From assembly GCA_039090855.1 (NCBI GenBank), contig CM077005.1:75512607-75576606 (forward strand): 64,000 nucleotides of DNA, given 5' to 3'. A program made the translations under genes and the position numbers. A model generated the notes under the pieces. The model ran no database searches, was not told the origin of the DNA, and saw nothing but the letters and a program-made list of their open reading frames with translations. This DNA comes from Macrothele yani. Taxonomy: Eukaryota; Arthropoda; Arachnida; Araneae; Macrothelidae. Below are positions 20,651 through 32,152 of this stretch, piece by piece. Position 1 is the stretch's first letter. Each line of letters opens with the position of its first letter.

Positions 20651-21952
20651 TTCAAGGCTCGCTGTCCTCTGAAGCCATCACAAAACAACTGTTGTAACGC
20701 ATGTCTCTAATACAATCTTCTATTTTGGTTTCCATTCTGTAAATTTTATTTCCTCTCGGTTACACTTTTGTTCCGAACGACACGCCGCCTCCCGAAATTT
20801 CCTTATACGGTTCGATTTATTTACTTTTGGGTCAAACGTAAATAAAGAACTATGTCTTGTATGGTGAAAGTGAGCGTTTTAGTATTATGACAAAAGTGTA
20901 TGATTATGGTACCACGAGTTACTGACTGTATATCTCTATGGATGTCATTTATATAGTCGAATCCATGAACCTGCTGCTGTGGTAACGACGAATCGACGAA
21001 TATCTGTGAAGATAGGAAGTGTGCCGACGGGTGTGCCTCGATAACAGGACACAAATGTACGTTGTAAGTTATCTTCTTTGATATCCGTTGCTTATCGATC
21101 TCTGGACCGTTACTGACAATATAAGAGTGGGGTTTAACATTTCATAGTATTTCAATGTGCAAGAATCCAAAACATTTTTAATTACAACTAAACATTACAC
21201 TGTCTCTTTGAAAGAAAATGTCGATGCGTCGTAATATTATCATGGAACCAACTTCATCAGTAATGAAATAGCAACAAATAAAGTTGCAATATTTTAATAG
21301 AAAATGACTTTCCGATGCACGCTAATATTAACCTAAGCTGCGGATGCTTTACAATAATACGCTTTTCCAGTATTATCACTGTTTCAGCCTGAACAGTTTT
21401 GATCAGAAGCCATTTTAAATGGCACGCAAAAATAAAGATTAGGGAGCTTAGATGTGCTCTTGATCTTGAATTACTGTGATGATTGGTTAAGACCCTTTGA
21501 TATACAAAGGCAACCAGAGATGCTGAACAATTTAGGACGCGTATTTTAACGTCTAACCGATCTAATCGCTCATAGGAACACTTAACTCGATGAGCCTCAA
21601 ATCAACGTGACAAAACTGTTTCCTGGCACAATATTACACCTGACTCCCAAGTTTCATTAAAATTGCCAAACTTTTCCAGTAATCACGTTCTTGGAAATAC
21701 GACACAGTACTCTTATAACGTCATTACAGCAAGAGTTTGTGAAACGTTATTTAAAGTCTCGTCTCATCCCGTTCAACAAGAGCCGTTAGATATTCTGTTA
21801 CCTCATAGTAGGGTGGATTTCCCGCTGTTCGTTCGGCCTGATGAAGACGTGTCAGAAGCAGTCTATTTCTATGTTCCAAGCGAGAACGTGATTCTGCATA
21901 CGATTAGCCTTCTCGTCAGTGACCGAATCTTTCCCGCTAAGGATTAATTAAC

Positions 21953-21986
<34 letters not shown>

Positions 21987-22892
21987 TACACACAAACACA
22001 CACACGCCAGAGCTGCGACTGTGGTGAGTGATCATTTGCTCATGTGATCAGCTTCCCACCAAAAGTAACGCCCTCTGCCGAAATGAGAATAAACGAGACC
22101 GGTAATTATGTAGATGGCCACTGCGAAGAGTATTGCAGAGAGTCGAAGGATCAAGACGACGCTAATGGCGTGACGTCACTGCCGCGCAAGATGCTGACCC
22201 TTAGTGGTCTCTTGGGGATCGTTAAGGATTGCTTGAGTTCAAAGTTCAGAAGACGGGGACATAAAATTAATTAAAACGCAAATTATTCGTCTGTCTTAAA
22301 CTTCGTCCGAGTACAAAGATACCGAGGACAATCGCTTCGATCTATTCCACATTGGATCCGATTCTATAGCAGCAGAGAGAAGATACAATTCTCGTAGTCT
22401 CGTTACCAGAATTTTAATTGCCTTAACAGGATAGATTGAAATAAGGGATAAGAAGTAAAATAAAATATGAACTCAACTCTCGTGTTTTCAAAAATTTAAC
22501 GCATTCTAATTTCATGTTTCACATTTTTTTTCCAATCTGCACCAGAGCGGATGATAAAATCTCAAACCCCTGACTTTTAACTTCTTAAAATTTTTAACTT
22601 CCAATTAACATTACTTTCTTCTGGCGTTAATTACATACGACCCCCGTATAGCAGTCAATTTTCGCCTCATGTAAGAGTATTTCTTGTCTGTTTAAGAAAC
22701 AAAGAGCAGAATCCTGTTTAAACAGCTAAGCGAAATTCTGGCAAATAGTACATTGCGATGTTTATGAGTTTCAAAATAACGGGAAACATTACTGTTGTGT
22801 ATCATTGACATTAGCAGCATAGTCCTGCTTATAATGATTCATCCTGAATGCAGTATAATGTTCCGGAACGGAATGACAAATATGGATATATA
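20651..22892. other. unassigned, with a (CA)n tract at 21952-22005
   Basis: Contains an imperfect (CA)n/(CG) microsatellite (21952-22005) and an isolated 94-codon frame (21663-21947) that I do not recognise and that has no supporting neighbour or splice evidence. No other element identified. Confidence 0.55.
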
Positions 22893-23040
22893 TATGGCTC
22901 CCTTGTGGTTAGAGGCGCTGGTTTCTGGCCAGTCATCCGAGATCGTTCCGGATGAGGCATAGGTGATATGCCCTATGTCGCTGATTCACCCGCTTCCCTA
23001 GAACCAGTCATCCTAAATGGTAACGGGATACTACTTATAA
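22893..23040 (+). repeat. old tRNA-derived SINE fragment
   Basis: GTGGTTAGAGGCGCTGG, CCAGTCATCCG, GATCGTTCCGGATGAGGCAT, CCGCTTCCCTAGAACCAGTC and ATACTACTTATAA keep the SINE order with deletions. 3' end lost. Confidence 0.65.
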
Positions 23041-23795
23041 TACTAACAAGTGCCTACTTTGATCCTTGTGCTCCGAAACAAAAATACTTAAAAGTTGGAT
23101 GACTTAAAGAAAAATCTGAGTTACAGAGTTTCATAGAAGATTTGGGGCTCAAACACTTACAAAATCATGTCACCGAACTACAATCTTATCAAAACTGAGT
23201 ACACAATTACTTAATGAGACCATTAGTTCTGCAACTAGACTTAGTTCCTAATGAGACCTAAAGCAAAACCAGATATACAGTTTTTTCAAATTAATCGCGG
23301 ATCATTCAGACAAACCCTTTAACGACGAGGACCCTAAATTTTTGTGGGGCCCGGAATAGTATAACACTCGAAACTGTCTGTCGCTACTTCCGGCATTTCT
23401 GTCCCCCACTTTCACATGATAATAAAACAGAATGATTAGGTCACCACAAGTGGCGTATCTGAAAAACTCGGTGCACCCAAAAAATTATATTCCAGGCAGT
23501 TTTTGCGAAAATTTATTAGCTTTCAAATACTGAAGTTTTTAGACTCCATACTATTAGTTAGGTTTTATGGGCTCTTTAATAACTCAAATTCTTTGAAATG
23601 TACATGTATTTCTTCGTAAAACCAAAATTATTGCACTTTATTGCGTGTAATAGAAACGTGCACATCGTAAATGAAACTGTTGCCCTAATTTTGTACGGAA
23701 AAAGTACAACAGAAATCTTACTCCAAAATTAATCATATCATGCAAATTTTATTTCTTTAGAGAACTAAAACTATCGTCTTTGAAATGCCTCACGA

Positions 23796-23829
<34 letters not shown>

Positions 23830-24839
23830 CACGTAACTGCCGTATGACAGTGTCTAATGACCTAGCACATTAGGAAGCAAATAAATAAATAGCAATTAAA
23901 AGTTGTGGCCCAAAAAAAGCAAAACTACTTAAATTACTTACCCTTGGATGAAAAAACGCACTTAACATAATACCATAATAACACCACGTTTAAACTAATT
24001 TTTTTTTATCTCGACTCTGTTGTAAAAAACTCTGTTATAAAAAAAATGCCACAGGTCTCTGTATCTTCATCACTGCGAAGAATACCTTTTAGATCATTGT
24101 ATTCTAAAGGATGCGTACTTATGTGCAAACCACTGCAACTCATAACGCTTTATCCTAATCGGTATAAAAATTTCATTCATTGAACTGATATTTCTTTCAC
24201 ATTCTCTTGTTAATGCACATTTATATGGCTGTTACAAGGGACCCCAAGTCTTCTGGAATGGCTGCTTTTCCGTCATGTAATTTTTATAAACCAAATCCGT
24301 GAAAATGATTTATAAATGCTTTTCTTATTTATGGAGGAACGAAAAACAACAATTGATTTTATTTTTAATACTTCATTCATAGTAGATTAAAAAAATACTA
24401 CCAATTTCTTTAACCAGCTTTATATGAAGTTCCTGCAAAAAATTATTTTTTGCAGAGGCAATGGTACTCCCCTGGGGTTAATATTTATTCTGAGGCTGTT
24501 ACGGGAGCTATCGATACATCCCTGGCAACCACGAGGAACTTCCGATGTAGGCTCGATACGCATTGGCGTTCAGACGTTCCCCGGGGTCGATCACAGGTTT
24601 CTTCGATGGAAAAGAGACGCCATGTCGTGAGAGTGAATGGTATCGCCCAGAGAGAAACGAACCCTTGCTGTACTTCTTTGTTTAATGCCAACAACAGTGA
24701 CTGAGGGTGACTTCTACTAATCCCGTAGAGGCCGTGCAAATTCACAGAACAGATGGAAGTAAGAAATCCTACTCACTCTATACAGGAGTTACTGGTGCCC
24801 GTGTTCGTTGGATGTAAGAGCAGTATGAGTCTCATTGTA
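23041..24839. other. unassigned, with (CA)n and a small palindrome
   Basis: A clean (CA)n tract at 23799-23827 and a 21-nt perfect palindrome around 24434-24454 (TGCAAAAAA, TTA, TTTTTTGCA). The rest is AT-rich with short frames only. Confidence 0.55.
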
Positions 24840-25915
24840 TTGGGTTGTCGGAAATGTCATGACGTATTTTAGCCATGTTTTTCAAAGGTCATTTATTGAT
24901 AGAAAAAACAAAGATCAATCAATGATACAATGCCCGTTTTGTTCGATAACTTTTTGCCAACTTTCAGTGAGCTGCAGAATGTCTCGTTTATAGAAGGACC
25001 TGTCTTTCGTGGCGAAAAACTGTACAAGGTGCTGATTTACAACCTCATCTGAATTTAACGTTATACCACACAAGGACTTTTGAAGAGAGCGAAACAAGTG
25101 GAAGTCTGGCGGCGCAAGGTCAGACGAGTATGCTGGATGGGGCAACACATACCACCCAAGCTCCAATAATTTTTGGCGAGTGATCAAACTTGTGTGTGGT
25201 CTTGCGTTGTCGTGATGGAACACAACACCTTTACGATGAACGAGCTCTGGACGTTTCTGGATGACGGATTCGTTCAAACTGTCCAATTGCCGACAGTACA
25301 CATTCGAATTGATTGTTTGGTTCCGTGGTAGGAGCTCGAAAAACAAGACACCTTTAAAATCCCACCACACTGAGACCAGAACCTTCCGCTGATGAATGTC
25401 TGCTTTGGATATCGTTTGAGGCGAAGCAGCACATCTGGACCAAGATCATTTGCTTAGCACATTGTTGAACACAATCCAGTTTTCGTCACCAGTTATCAGT
25501 CGCTTCAAAAAAGGATCGTTTTCTTCATGTTTAATGAGCATATCGCAGATATTTATACGCGTCGTCAATTGAGCTTCTTTGAGTTCATGAAGAACCCACA
25601 CATCAAGCTTGCTTACGTATCCCAGCTTCTTCAGGAGCTCGAAAAACAATGAACACTTGAATGATGGATGTCAATGTGTCTATAATCTCTCGTGTTGTGT
25701 AACGTCGGTTTGACTCGACCAATGCCTTGATTTGGTCGTCATCAACCTCGGTTGGCCTCCCCGAGCGAAGAGCATCGTTGAGGTCAAAATCACCACCACG
25801 GAATTGAACCACCGCTGGCACTGATGTATTTGTAGAGCATAACACCGTACACTTTACGCAACTTTTCACAAGCTTGACGCGCGTTCTCCATACGAAAGTT
25901 CAGTGACAAAAGGTG
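24840..25915 (-). mobile_element. mariner transposon, minus strand, one end decayed
   Basis: The 3' terminus TTGGGTTGTCGGAAATGTCA follows a TA at 24838-24839, the usual mariner end. The opposite end just upstream of the start codon (about 25892-25915) has no matching inverted terminus, so that end is truncated or mutated. The transposase fills the element. Confidence 0.85.
24915..25891 (-). pseudogene. mariner transposase (DD34D), broken
   Basis: Start at ATG 25891 (reverse strand), as for other members that begin MENARQ. N-terminal DNA-binding part in frame at 25603-25891 (FDLNDALRSGRPTEVDDDQI), then a frameshift near 25630. LITGDENWIVF supplies the first catalytic D; an in-frame TGA follows at about 25444. 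VWWDFKGVLFFELLP, FHHDNARPHTS (second D) and YSSDLAPPDFHLFRSL (third D, in place of the Tc1 glutamate) are intact. Ends at 24915. Two disabling changes; otherwise well preserved. Confidence 0.92.
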
Positions 25916-25970
25916 ACTAGAAGGATGCATTCCAATCTGTGGTTTAAGTATCACTCATGCTCAAAATATA

Positions 25971-27189
25971 CACTGAAGTGCCAAAAAATCTGGTACACAA
26001 GTCTAATACTTGGTAGGTCCCCCACGGGAGCGCAGGACTGCAGCAATACGACGGGGCATGGACTCCACCAGCTTCTGGAAATATGCTGTAGACAATGCAC
26101 ACCATACTTCCTGCAGAGCGTTCCACAATTCGTGTGTATTACGAGGTCTCGGATTCCTGTGTTCGACAGCGCGTTGCATGGCATCCCAAATGTGTTCTAT
26201 CACGTTCAGATCTGGGGACTTGGGTGGGAATGGCAACACCCCAAACTCAGATGAATGCTCCTCTAACCATAATGTGGCGTCTCGACACTTGTGTGGAGGT
26301 GCATTGTCCTGTTGGAACAGGCCCAACCAATCAGCATGAAGGCAGGAAATGAACGGGTGTACCTCGTCAGAAAGGATGCGCACATAGCCTTGGCCGGTCA
26401 CAGACGTTTATAGACGTACCAGGGGTCCCAGTGAAGTCCAGCTAAACATACCCCATACGATTACGAACCCCCAACAGTCGGTACAGTGCCCTGTTGACAG
26501 GCGGAATCCATGGCTTCATGGGGTTAGCGCAACACACGAATCCTTCCATGTGTCCGATACAGTTGGAAACGCGACTCGTCAGACCAGGCTACTTGTTTCC
26601 AGTCATCAAGTGTCCAGAGGCGGTGTTGCCGTGCCCAAGCGACGCGCATAGCTCTGTGTCGTGCACCCATCAATGGGACTCGAGTTGGGCGTTGGCTCTC
26701 AAAGCCCATATCGTGCCACGTACTTTGCACAGTCCGGACGCTGATGCTTCTTGAGGCTGCAGCAATGAATTCTGATGATACCTGCGAGAGTGTTGCACGC
26801 CTATCGCGTGAAACAATTCTTGACAGCCGATGATGGTCACGTTCACCCAAGGTCTTTTTACGGCCACACTGATATCGTAGGTTGGAGGTTTTGCCGGAAT
26901 TCTTGAAGTAACGGTACATCCTTGCAATGGTCGTCCGTGAAAATCCGAACTTCGTTTCTACCTCCGAAATACTATGGCCCATCTCACGAGCGCCAACTAT
27001 GACACCGCGTTGAAAATCGCGTAAGTCCTTATTACTTGTCGCTCTTATGCCGAAAACAGCTCTGGCAGCTGGCAAGGATGTCTATCGCTTTATATACGCA
27101 CTGGCGGACGCAACCGAGTTCGCGCATAGGCGACGTTGCTATGTATTTTGCATAAGCTCGTCTGTACCAGTTTTTCTGGTTTTTCAGTG
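25971..27189 (-). mobile_element. Tc1-like transposon, minus strand
   Basis: Left end CACTGAAGTGCCAAAAAATC (after TA 25969-25970), right end read inward CACTGAAAAACCAGAAAAAC; both continue TGGTAC. The right flank reads GA rather than TA, so one target copy is mutated. About 1,219 bp. It begins only about 55 bp from the mariner. Confidence 0.88.
26003..27075 (-). pseudogene. Tc1-like transposase, broken
   Basis: From 27075: RDFQRGVIVGAREMGHSISE (first HTH) and ISVRTVQSTWHDMGF (second HTH region), then AWSDESRFQLYRTHGR with the first catalytic D. The frame is then lost between about 26523 and 26401. The C-terminal frame (26003-26401) has FQQDNAPPH (second D), SPDLNVIEHIWDAM (catalytic E) and the family ending SMPRRIAAVLRSRGGPTKY. 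A distinct Tc1 subfamily from those at 14634 and 46526. Confidence 0.9.
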
Positions 27190-27739
27190 GATGTAATGGC
27201 GGCTGCTACGAAATTCTAATGTGCCGTCTTTTTTGTTCGCGTGTACATCTGTGTTCAATCATTATTGCGTTCGTATACTTCCGGCACCGGACTTTGTTGC
27301 GGTCATTCTCCACATGCCGTGTGAGTGATCATTTACTGCCTCTGCTGCTTCTTTGCATTTGTACTTTGTTTCTCTTCTTACGTTAATAGGGACTTTTGGT
27401 CTGCTGCGTTTTGTTAAGTAATTACTTTTCCATTTCAGCCTTAGTGATGGCGCACAGGAGCAGTACTGGCCACATAGAGTAATCATATATCAGTAGACCT
27501 TCATGTGAGTTATTTTTTTTTTTTTGTCTTTGATGTAAGTTCATTTCATCTCCAAAAATTAGAAAAGAAATACGATCGATTTTTTTATAACAAGCAAGGC
27601 CATGTTCATTGCCAATGGCAGCAAGTATGTGACGCAATATGAGTTCTACGAGAAATATGAATAATTCAGGTGCAAAGACAGCAATTTCTGCAGTAAAGTA
27701 TCATACAACTCTAATGAAGGAAGAGAATATCGACACCAG
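27190..27739. other. unassigned
   Basis: No recognised element; poly-T of about 14 nt near 27511. Confidence 0.5.
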
Positions 27740-28795
27740 ATAGCTGTTTACAGAATGTCCTATACACGTTCAATAGAATTTAGATCAGAGGACTGTAGAT
27801 GCCAGGAAAGATGATGCAAACACTCTATTGCGTTGTTATCCATAAAAATACCATCGCATGTAGCATTTCAGGCTGGATTTGTCCAACATACCTATCATGT
27901 GATCCCTAATTCCATCTTACCTTCCACCGGAATCATCGGACTCAGTCCGTAACAACAGAACTTCCTCCATAGCAAGGTACCACATGTAGATGTTTCGATT
28001 GTGAACACAATACGTGTCGGGTCCATTTCTGCGGGAAAGTCTCCTACTTACTCAGCGGACTATAATTGCAGAGCAATATATAGTGCGATTCATTTGACCA
28101 ACTCACTTTTTTCATTGCCCTACTCTCCATTCTGAGCTTTGCCGCCCCGGTGGCGCAGTGGTCTAAGGCGCTGGCCTCTGATCATTCGTCCGTAAGGGGT
28201 CCGGGTTTGAATCCCGGTCAGGCATGGATGTTGTGTTTGTCTTACGGCACTGGCTCTCTCCCTTCCCTGGAACCAGTGACCCTAAATTAGGGACGGGCGA
28301 CTGCTTATAGCCCATTGAGTTGCTCACGGTGGTCGTTAAACCTCCAATAAAAAAAAAAAAAATTCTGAGCTTCCTCGGCTCTTCTGTAAGCGAGTGCATC
28401 TTTCTCTTGTGTTTTTATCTCATACAGGTTTTCCGAATGAGCATTGGACTTCCAAAGCCCTTATTGTTTTAACTCTATGTGCATGGTTCCTGTTTTAAAT
28501 CAGCAGTCAGTTGCTGCGCACTTGATGACCTCTTCTTTTGTAAAATCATCCTCACTGCAGCACGACTTCGCGTTCTTTAAAGTTCGTATTGTATTCTGAC
28601 CACACTGATACCGTTTGGATATGAAAGATCCTCTTGTCTTCCAGTAGAAATAGTTTGTTTCGAGAAACCAATATTTTCTTTTGTTGCTTTAACCGTGGCA
28701 CCCGCTAAACGTGAGATTTCCATTTGACTTTTTCTCGAATTTTGATAGATTCTGGATTTACCCGTGTTTAGATGACTTGGCATCATGTCGAGCCA
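27740..28795 (-). pseudogene. Tc1-like transposase remnant, minus strand, split by a SINE
   Basis: From 28786: SRIYQNSRKSQMEISRLAGA, a Tc1-type N-terminal HTH, and in another frame SSSAQQLTADLKQE. Past the SINE, WSNESHYILL (first catalytic region, DES changed to NES), ETFPQKWTR and HLSWHLQSSDLNSIERV (third catalytic region) follow in several frames. Many stops and indels: an old copy. The SINE interrupts it with an 11-bp target duplication, so the SINE is younger. Element ends not identified. Confidence 0.72.
28141..28361 (+). repeat. tRNA-derived SINE, full length, with target duplication
   Basis: Starts GCCGCCCCGGTGGCGCAGTG (A-box region GTGGCGCAGTGGTCTAAGG) with B box GGTTTGAATCCC; the tRNA-unrelated body runs GATGTTGTGTTTGTCTTACG through GGTGGTCGTTAAACCTCCAA, with a poly-A tail. 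ATTCTGAGCTT flanks both sides (28129-28139 and 28362-28372). Such SINEs are copied by a LINE machinery in trans; which one is not shown here. Confidence 0.93.
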
Positions 28796-29289
28796 AAAGC
28801 TCTGCGAGACTATAGTCGATGTACAATGAACATTTTATTGTGAGGAACGTTGCTATTTTATTCTATCTTAACACACGTTTAGTGGTCAAAAATTAAATAC
28901 AAACTATTGAGCATAAACACAAGCTTTTGAGCGATAAACACTTCGGATTCACAAGTGATAAATGTACCACGAAGCTGTTTTTGTGGTGCAAAATGTGTTA
29001 AGAGGATGCAAAAGAATGGGTAATTTCACAGTTAGTATAACTTTGGGCATTAAAAATTCTCTAAGAAATGTGTGGTTGGTGATGGCGAGTTTCGGTGACA
29101 AACATTCAAATGACAAGGTACATGCTCCTATTGATAAGACCACTAAACGGTCGGTCAGTCTGTTATAATGCTGAAATGGAAGCAACACCACAAGTCTGTC
29201 GAACTGACTATTCACAACGATCTGTTTCAGAGCCATTATTGCGAAATGTCGGGCAGACTCGATCTTCTTTATTGAATTGGAGTCGCATG
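28796..29289. other. unassigned
   Basis: No recognised element. Confidence 0.5.
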
Positions 29290-29390
29290 TCCCAATTTAA
29301 TACTGATTATTCAGGCGTATCCCAAACCCAATTTAATACTGATTACTTAGGCTTATCCCAATTTAGTACTAATTATTTCAGCAAATTCCA
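29290..29390. repeat. imperfect tandem repeat, three units
   Basis: CCCAATTTAATACTGATTA is followed by TTCAGGCGTAT, then CCCAATTTAATACTGATTAC with TTAGGCTTAT, then CCCAATTTAGTACTAATTAT. Three units of about 30-36 bp. Confidence 0.85.
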
Positions 29391-29549
29391 AAAAAATGGG
29401 TTATGAAATTCTTTATCCTATGATTTTTCTCCAGATAAAAACTCCCTTTCAGCCATTCTGAAAGCTGCACAATTTCGAAGAATACCCAATATTGTGAATA
29501 CAACATATTGATAACCCTGAAGTCTCTGACCTCGTTATCACATATGATG

Positions 29550-29940
29550 TCAAGTTGCAAGGAGAGACAGTGTGAGAAAGAAAAAGCATGTGTGTTCCCC
29601 ATACCGTTGGCATATCCTGACAACACGGAAAATATATATATCAGAATGACAAAGCGATCCTTGGACACTAGATGTAAAGAATACGTGCGAAGTGTCAAAC
29701 ATGACATGCAGAATACAGCCCTCGCTAAAGAAGTCATACATTCATCGGCTGCTCCACTATGAAATAGTATTATAAGAATTGCCGCATACACGAACTTTAA
29801 AGAGACTGTCATCAATGAAACAGTCGAAATCCTATCCAGCAAACTAGCGTGCAATGATATGGTTTCTACTGAACTACCAAGAGCTTGGCATGCGTTATTA
29901 AAAGATGGAAACACGTCACGACACACCGTATAATTGCGCG
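29550..29940 (+). pseudogene. Penelope-like retroelement, GIY-YIG endonuclease remnant
   Basis: In one frame: NTENIYIRMTKRSLDTRCKE, then VRSVKHDMQNTALAKEVIHS, a stop after SSAAPL, then IRIAAYTNFKETVINETVEI and PRAWHALLKDGNTSRHT. The pattern YI(G/R)MTKRSLxTRxKEH...SALAxHxxxxxH is that of the GIY-YIG endonuclease at the C-terminus of Penelope-like elements (family knowledge; recalled). The glycine of the YIG triplet is R and the histidine position is lost, so it is inactive. The reverse transcriptase is not present upstream. A 243-codon frame on the opposite strand (29378-30109) is its shadow. Confidence 0.6.
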
Positions 29941-30210
29941 ATAAAAATTCGTGTAATACGCTCGTGATGTAATACCGCGTTATTTTCAAAAATAATCTTT
30001 GTTCCTTACGTGTTCTAATTTCTTGCATTTTTATGTCCTCCATTGCTTTGAGAAACCCTCCCAGTGGAGTGCGAAAACTTGGCAAAACTTTGTACTTACT
30101 ACGCCACAAAAGTAAACGGATTTAATACGCTATGTGCCCCTCTTGAGTGTTCACAATGTGGTGTATTTATAATTACGTATTAATCGATTTTTTTTCGAAA
30201 AAAATAGCCC

Positions 30211-30996
30211 TTGAAAGGGTGCTGCTATATGCTTGGGTTGTTGGTTGCCAGAAGCGGGATACACGGAGATTATGACACAAATTACTTCAAAAGATCTGCT
30301 CTTCCGTGGTTTATAAAGAGCAACAAAACTATTTCAGAAGTCGTGCTGCAAGTATTAGCGAGTCATGGCAACAGATATCTGGGATCAAATAACAAGAAAA
30401 AGTTTCCTTTTGAAAATCTCAGGGGAAAAGATATAATCTTTAGATATCCCGTGCTGCTTTGAATTTAGAGCTTACTCGGTTGAAAGGCAGATCTACAACA
30501 AGTATATCCATCCGGCGACTCAATATCCCATTAAATGGAAGTCCATATATCCATTGTTAAAGGGAATAGAAAAATACATTGACAGCACTAAGCTGAATAA
30601 CGAAGCAGGAGAAGATTTTTTACATTACAAATTTCGAAATTGTCTTTTCCCTGGCTTAGTAGGACAAGCGGAAAAAAGAATTTCACAACTTATGCAATGG
30701 GAAAAAAATCAGTTTGTTGAGTGAAATGCACACGCCTTTATTTTGGTAGCCAAAGTGCAAAACCATACATAAGTATTTCGGAAATTTTTTTGACTATAAT
30801 TACATCTCTTCCTGATGAGGCGAATAAAAATTATTTAATAACAGGTTCGAACTGTGTAAAAGAACATAACGGTGCCGTCGGAAAGGAAGGAGCAGATACG
30901 AATGTGCAAAATCAGCCAAGAACAAATCATGTGTTAGCGTTATCATCAAAACGTCAGAGAGGACTACAAAGACTTTGCTTGGAAATAAAGCTTTAG
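30211..30996 (+). pseudogene. unidentified coding-like stretch, three consecutive frames
   Basis: Not recognised. A frame from ATG 30211 (83 codons) ends near 30462 after FPFENLRGKDIIFRYP. A second frame without ATG runs from about 30440 to 30723 (VERQIYNKYIHPATQYPIKW, FLHYKFRNCLFPGLVGQAEK). A third runs 30721-30996 (MKCTRLYFGSQSAKPYISIS). The frames abut with little gap and look protein-like in composition (KW, YNKY, aromatic blocks), unlike surrounding random frames. This could be a frameshifted transposon or virus-derived gene or exons of a host gene. It lies just downstream of the Penelope-like remnant, but I see no homology to that family. Confidence 0.35.
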
Positions 30997-32152
30997 AAGA
31001 AATGCATAAATGATGGAAACATGAAAATAAAGAGCTTCACCTACTAAATATTTGATAAAGATTCTCCCAAAAGGAACTGATGATTTTTTTTATAAAACCA
31101 GAGCTTTAACACACTTTGCTCACACTTCAAATTGAAAAGAACACAACAGTATTAATAATTATGAAGTAAGCTATTTGTTTAATAGAAAATCTAATTAATA
31201 CTGTTAAACAATTACACTGATTTAATGAATTAATAATGATTTTCCATTAAGCAGTTAGCTACAATTTGAAACCAAAACTGTTGTTATCTCGACGTTTGAA
31301 AATAATCTGTGAAATTTGTTGAGTTTACTATAGTGTCCTTTTGCTCAGTAGTAAACACTCCCATCTGTACCCATTTCTCTGTGGAGTATCGAAACTTGTG
31401 CAGTCTAACACACGTTTACTTCCTTTTCGAAGATCTGTGTGTAGTTTAAGTCGATATTGTATTCGACACGCATCCTCTGAGCTCAGCAACATTGCTACTC
31501 ATAGCTGCAATAATATGGAAGGCTGCTTAAAGCACGACCAATCGACGAAATGATATCCACTTGATGGCAGAGACAATAGAATGGGAAGAAGGACTTAGGC
31601 AGTGGGTTGGGAGAACGATGCACAAACTAACAGATCAGTAGCACGTGATTTGTATCCAATTTACTGTGAGGGCACAACTTTCTCGGACAAAGTATTGTCA
31701 ATGCTGGGAAAATGTTACCAGGATTTCTAAACAAAATGCCCTCTCATTAATGCGGGTACTTATCTGAAAGCCTTATAATAAGGACAAAATATTCAGTGAA
31801 CCCCCTTTTTTAACATTTTTAAGGGTTCGATTGCCTTGAATGTTAAACGCAGGAAAACGTAAAGTGTAGGAAACCTTTTAACCGATTTACTTTTGTCAGT
31901 TTACCAACTAGTTCCTTTTTTTTTTGGAAACTAAACATGATTTTATGGAATCTTTAAATAATACACGAGACTTTGCAAGAGTTGGTTACCGTCTTACAAC
32001 TAAGGTATCTAAATTGTTTTTATAAATGTTTATATTTCGTAACGATTAGCTTAAATACAAGTACATTGCTCAAAAGAGATAATATACCACTTAATGAAAT
32101 CTAAAACGACCTGGTACATTTAATCCGCTTTTATTGTTGTACATAAACATAT
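30997..32152. other. unassigned AT-rich stretch
   Basis: Only short frames; no element recognised. Confidence 0.5.

Noticed and set aside
21663..21947. 94-codon frame as a host exon
   Set aside because: Composition is plausible but there is no domain, splice pair or repeat support.
23799..23827. (CA)n tracts as regulatory Z-DNA elements
   Set aside because: Ordinary microsatellites; nothing adjacent suggests a promoter.
29378..30109. 243-codon frame on the minus strand
   Set aside because: The plus strand in the same interval reads as a GIY-YIG Penelope-type remnant; the minus frame has no recognised motif and is a shadow.
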